A DNA stretch of 64,000 nt from Pseudomonadota bacterium (GTDB taxonomy: Bacteria; Myxococcota_A; Polyangia; GCA-2747355), in assembly GCA_016711215.1 (NCBI GenBank), contig JADJTL010000001.1, positions 554,001 to 618,000 of the forward strand, given 5' to 3'. This document shows, piece after piece, positions 61,493 through 64,000 of the stretch. Within the stretch, counting starts at the first letter, position 1. Every line of letters begins with the position of its first letter. Under the pieces are notes generated by a model. It saw only the letters and a program-made list of their open reading frames with translations, was not told where the DNA came from and did no database searches. Both the position numbers and the translations under genes were made by a program.

Positions 61493-64000
61493 ATGCGGCG
61501 AAGCAGGCTTCGGGTCGTGGGGCGAGCGATGGTGGTGGTGGCGCTGAGCTTGGCCACCGGCGGGGGCCTGGGTCTAGCAAGGGCGCAGCCGAGCGCCTTC
61601 GTCGAGTACGCGGCGCTGGTCGATGAGCACGACACGCCCTTGCCGGCGCCGCTGCCCGAGGGCTGGTACTTCAATGCGATGGGCGGCGATCGCGGCGTGC
61701 TCAACGCCGGCGATCTCCGCTACAGCCGGGACGGCGCCTCGGCCTACCGCGCGGACGTGGTCGGCAAGGCCGCGGGCGCGCAGTGGACCTGGGGCGGCAT
61801 GTGGTACAGCCTGATACGGCAAAACGACGACGACGTTCCGCTCGACTTCCGCGCGATCTTCGGCCCGCACGTGGCGCCTGCCTACCAGGGGCAGGTGGTC
61901 GGGCTGAAGGTCGTCGTCAAGGACGTCGCCTCGATCACGGGCAATACGCGGCTGACGCTGCGCCTCGAGGCCAAGAACGCCGCCGGCGCCGTGCGCGCCA
62001 GCTGGTCGTTTCCCCTCGCCGGCCAGACCTATCCGCGGGCGCTCAGCGTGACGATCGACCCGGCAGCGGTCGGTCAGGTCGAGCAGCTGCTCTGGGTCGT
62101 CGATGGCGCCCAGGTGGGCGACTCCGTCAGCGTCGACGGCGTGCAGCTCCAGCTGCGTGTCCCCGCGCTGCCTCCAGAGGAGCAGGCCTTCCTCTGGAGC
62201 TACAGCTGGCTGATGACCAACTACAACGCCAGCACCGGGATGGTGAAGGATAAGAGCCGCGACGGACGCCTGCCCGCCCAGTATGGCGGCGGCGACAGCA
62301 TGGAGAGCGTGCCGGCGACCGCCAAGGCGGCGAAGATCGTCTACTACGCCTATCGCAAGGGTTACCTCGCGCGCGACCAGGCGCTGGCGATCATCACCAA
62401 GATCGCCGACACGCTGATCCGCGTGGTGCCGCGCGGGCCGGCCGGCGCGAACACCATCTGGCCGCATTTCACCGAGAACGGCGGGGCCAACCCCGTGCCG
62501 CCGCGCTTCGGCTTCAACGGCACCGAGTGGTCGACCGGCGACACGGCCTACGCCGCCCTCGACCTGATCACGGCGCTGCAGCTGATCGGCGATCCGCAGG
62601 GCCAGCTCCCCGCCCTCGAGTCGATGCTGGCGAGCATCGACTGGAGCGTGCTGCTGATCGACGGCGCCGTCTCGCACGGCTATGACGATCGCGGCGTGCG
62701 CATCCCCTACACCTGGCGCGGCTTCGGCATGGAGACCCTCGGTGTGAATTGGGTCTATGCCTCGGTCAGCGGCCAGCTCGCCGCGATGCTGCCCACGCCG
62801 AGCGATAACGGCTCGGGCTTCATCGACAATGCGCAGTACCCGATGGCCTTCGTCGGCGTCGATCGCTGGGGCAATGACTGGGACGCCTACCGCAATACGA
62901 TGGCCCAGCGACAGATCGGCTGGTACTGCCAGCCGGAGCACAGCAACGCCTTCCTCTGCGGGGCGCAGCTCTTCGGCCTCTCGGCCGCCGAGACCCCCGA
63001 GCCGGCGGGCCTCTATGAGGCCTACGGCATCGGCGGGGCGTTCTCCGGGCCCGTCGACGGCAATGGCGAGGTGGTCGCGCTGCACTACTCGGGGATGATC
63101 GCTGACCTGCGCCCGGCGGCCGCGAAGCAGATGTGGAGCACGCTGGTCGAGCGCCCGCAGGCGTTCTGGGGCGGGCGCATCGTGGTTTCGCCGCTGAACA
63201 ACCTCGAGAGCCTGCGCGTCGACAAGACCACCGGCCAGGTCACCGTCAACCACCTCAAGGGGTCTTGGAACCTCGTGCTCCAGACGGAGGGCTGGGCACT
63301 GATCGACCGCGCGCTGCGGGACGAGGTCTTCGCGGCGACGCAGACCAACGCCTTCCTCAAGCGCGGCTTCGATCGCCTCTCTGCCGGCTACACGCTGCAC
63401 CTTGGGGTCGACAGTGGCAGGGATCGTTTCCCGCGCGAGACGGCCGCCGCGGCGCACCTGAGCGGGGCCGCCGCCGCGCGGATGAACCTGCGCTTTCTCG
63501 ATCCGAGCTACACGGGCTCGCAGGAGCAGCTCTACGCCACCTACCACCGCGGCGTCGCCGGCGAGGAGCTGAGCGCGCTCGAGCTAGCCGAGGCCCTCAA
63601 CGCCGAGACGCGGGCGCTGGGGGGCTACCATTTCGAGGCCTCGGGCGATGTCGACCAGCTCGAGGCGATCCGGCGCGTCGTGCATTGGATGGACTACCTG
63701 CCGCCGGGCGGCCAGCACGTGCCTGCGCTGGTGCCGACCGGTGGGGGCCTCGCGTGGAAGGTGGTGCGCGGCTTCGTGGTCGACGCCAAGCCCTTCGATG
63801 CGAGCGATCCCTTCCGCATTCCGCCGGTGGAGCTGCGCGGTGTTTGGCTCAACGACCCGCGCGTGACCGGGCTCGGCTACAACGTCTTCCAGACCGCGGC
63901 GTTCTTCCGCGACGAGTACCGACCGGTCAGTGGCCTCCACTACAGCGTCAACGAGCCGCCGCAGAGTGGCACCGTGTCGGCCAGTACACGCTTCGCGCGG
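61493..64000 (+). CDS. Secreted protein with DUF3131-like region (3' truncated by window)
   Basis: At least 836 residues; the frame stays open to the window end. The ATG at 61493 begins a good signal peptide (MRRSRLRVVGRAMVV, cleaved near ARAQ). Residues about 30-220 are a beta-rich module (YRADVVGKAAGAQWTWGGMW, LRLEAKNAAGAVRASWSFPL). Residues about 228-600 are helical and resemble the (alpha/alpha)6-barrel DUF3131 class (FLWSYSWLMTNYNASTGMVK, AKAAKIVYYAYRKGYLARDQ, FGFNGTEWSTGDTAYAALDL). Those proteins are relatives of polysaccharide hydrolases. Activity is unproven. A long antisense frame (61574-63547) is a shadow of this gene. Confidence 0.7.
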   Translation, partial: MRRSRLRVVGRAMVVVALSLATGGGLGLARAQPSAFVEYAALVDEHDTPLPAPLPEGWYFNAMGGDRGVLNAGDLRYSRDGASAYRADVVGKAAGAQWTWGGMWYSLIRQNDDDVPLDFRAIFGPHVAPAYQGQVVGLKVVVKDVASITGNTRLTLRLEAKNAAGAVRASWSFPLAGQTYPRALSVTIDPAAVGQVEQLLWVVDGAQVGDSVSVDGVQLQLRVPALPPEEQAFLWSYSWLMTNYNASTGMVKDKSRDGRLPAQYGGGDSMESVPATAKAAKIVYYAYRKGYLARDQALAIITKIADTLIRVVPRGPAGANTIWPHFTENGGANPVPPRFGFNGTEWSTGDTAYAALDLITALQLIGDPQGQLPALESMLASIDWSVLLIDGAVSHGYDDRGVRIPYTWRGFGMETLGVNWVYASVSGQLAAMLPTPSDNGSGFIDNAQYPMAFVGVDRWGNDWDAYRNTMAQRQIGWYCQPEHSNAFLCGAQLFGLSAAETPEPAGLYEAYGIGGAFSGPVDGNGEVVALHYSGMIADLRPAAAKQMWSTLVERPQAFWGGRIVVSPLNNLESLRVDKTTGQVTVNHLKGSWNLVLQTEGWALIDRALRDEVFAATQTNAFLKRGFDRLSAGYTLHLGVDSGRDRFPRETAAAAHLSGAAAARMNLRFLDPSYTGSQEQLYATYHRGVAGEELSALELAEALNAETRALGGYHFEASGDVDQLEAIRRVVHWMDYLPPGGQHVPALVPTGGGLAWKVVRGFVVDAKPFDASDPFRIPPVELRGVWLNDPRVTGLGYNVFQTAAFFRDEYRPVSGLHYSVNEPPQSGTVSASTRFAR

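Noticed and set aside
61574..63547. Long minus-strand frame of 657 codons
   Set aside because: It is antisense to a + strand gene with a signal peptide, start codon and coherent protein sequence. The minus product has the Arg/Val/Gly/Asp-rich composition typical of shadow frames in GC-rich DNA.

Overview
The window is about 64 kb of very GC-rich, densely coding DNA with strong third-position GC bias, so most long antisense frames are shadows. The gene set fits a delta-proteobacterial / Myxococcota-like predatory or saprophytic bacterium. Pointers are a complete type II secretion operon ending in gspN, sigma-54 activators, a eukaryotic-type Ser/Thr kinase with TPRs, FHA, PEGA and HEAT proteins, many lipoproteins with Asp/Ala/Pro-rich tails, and RCC1 propellers. 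This is inference from gene content; no rRNA or other phylogenetic marker was compared. I saw no tRNA, rRNA, insertion sequence, prophage or CRISPR array.

Region 1 (1-15.5 kb): the 3' part of an NtrC-type response regulator, then a near-consensus sigma-54 promoter (1465-1480), then an uninterrupted gspC-D-E-F-G-H-I-J-K-L-M-N operon for a type II secretion system. Only the prepilin peptidase is missing from the window. The regulator and promoter suggest phosphorelay control of secretion.

Region 2 (15.5-26 kb): a Rieske/flavodoxin-like fusion, a receiver-less sigma-54 activator, a SprT-like metalloprotease with a Ycf46-like AAA ATPase, queG, pdxS-pdxT (PLP synthesis) followed by an RNase Y-type protein, an A-type Fe-S carrier, and a cold-shock protein with a long structured leader.

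Region 3 (26-35.4 kb): envelope and surface genes. They are a beta-lactamase-like/NamZ fusion, a giant lipoprotein with 24 perfect 9-bp repeats and two seven-blade RCC1 propellers, further lipoproteins, and a GH113-like glycosidase.

Region 4 (35.4-46.4 kb): greA with an overlapping HEAT gene, a class I amidotransferase, a second-type EF-G, a PEGA protein, a pseudokinase-kinase-TPR protein, a peroxiredoxin, a LysM/M74 murein endopeptidase and a DegT-family aminotransferase.

Region 5 (46.4-64 kb): a TPR lipoprotein, a FadL-like outer-membrane protein, a HEAT lipoprotein, a ribbon-helix-helix/FHA protein, a membrane alkaline-phosphatase-superfamily/HEAT protein, lysC, cutA, a ComEA-like HhH protein, a DUF2817 zinc peptidase, a lipoprotein, and a secreted protein (DUF3131-like) that runs off the end.

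Two cross-cutting patterns stand out. Several genes for exported proteins have promoter-like -35/-10 pairs 6-9 nt before the start codon, implying leaderless mRNAs. Short tandem repeats (6, 9, 12 and 13 bp) recur in envelope-gene coding and spacer sequence.
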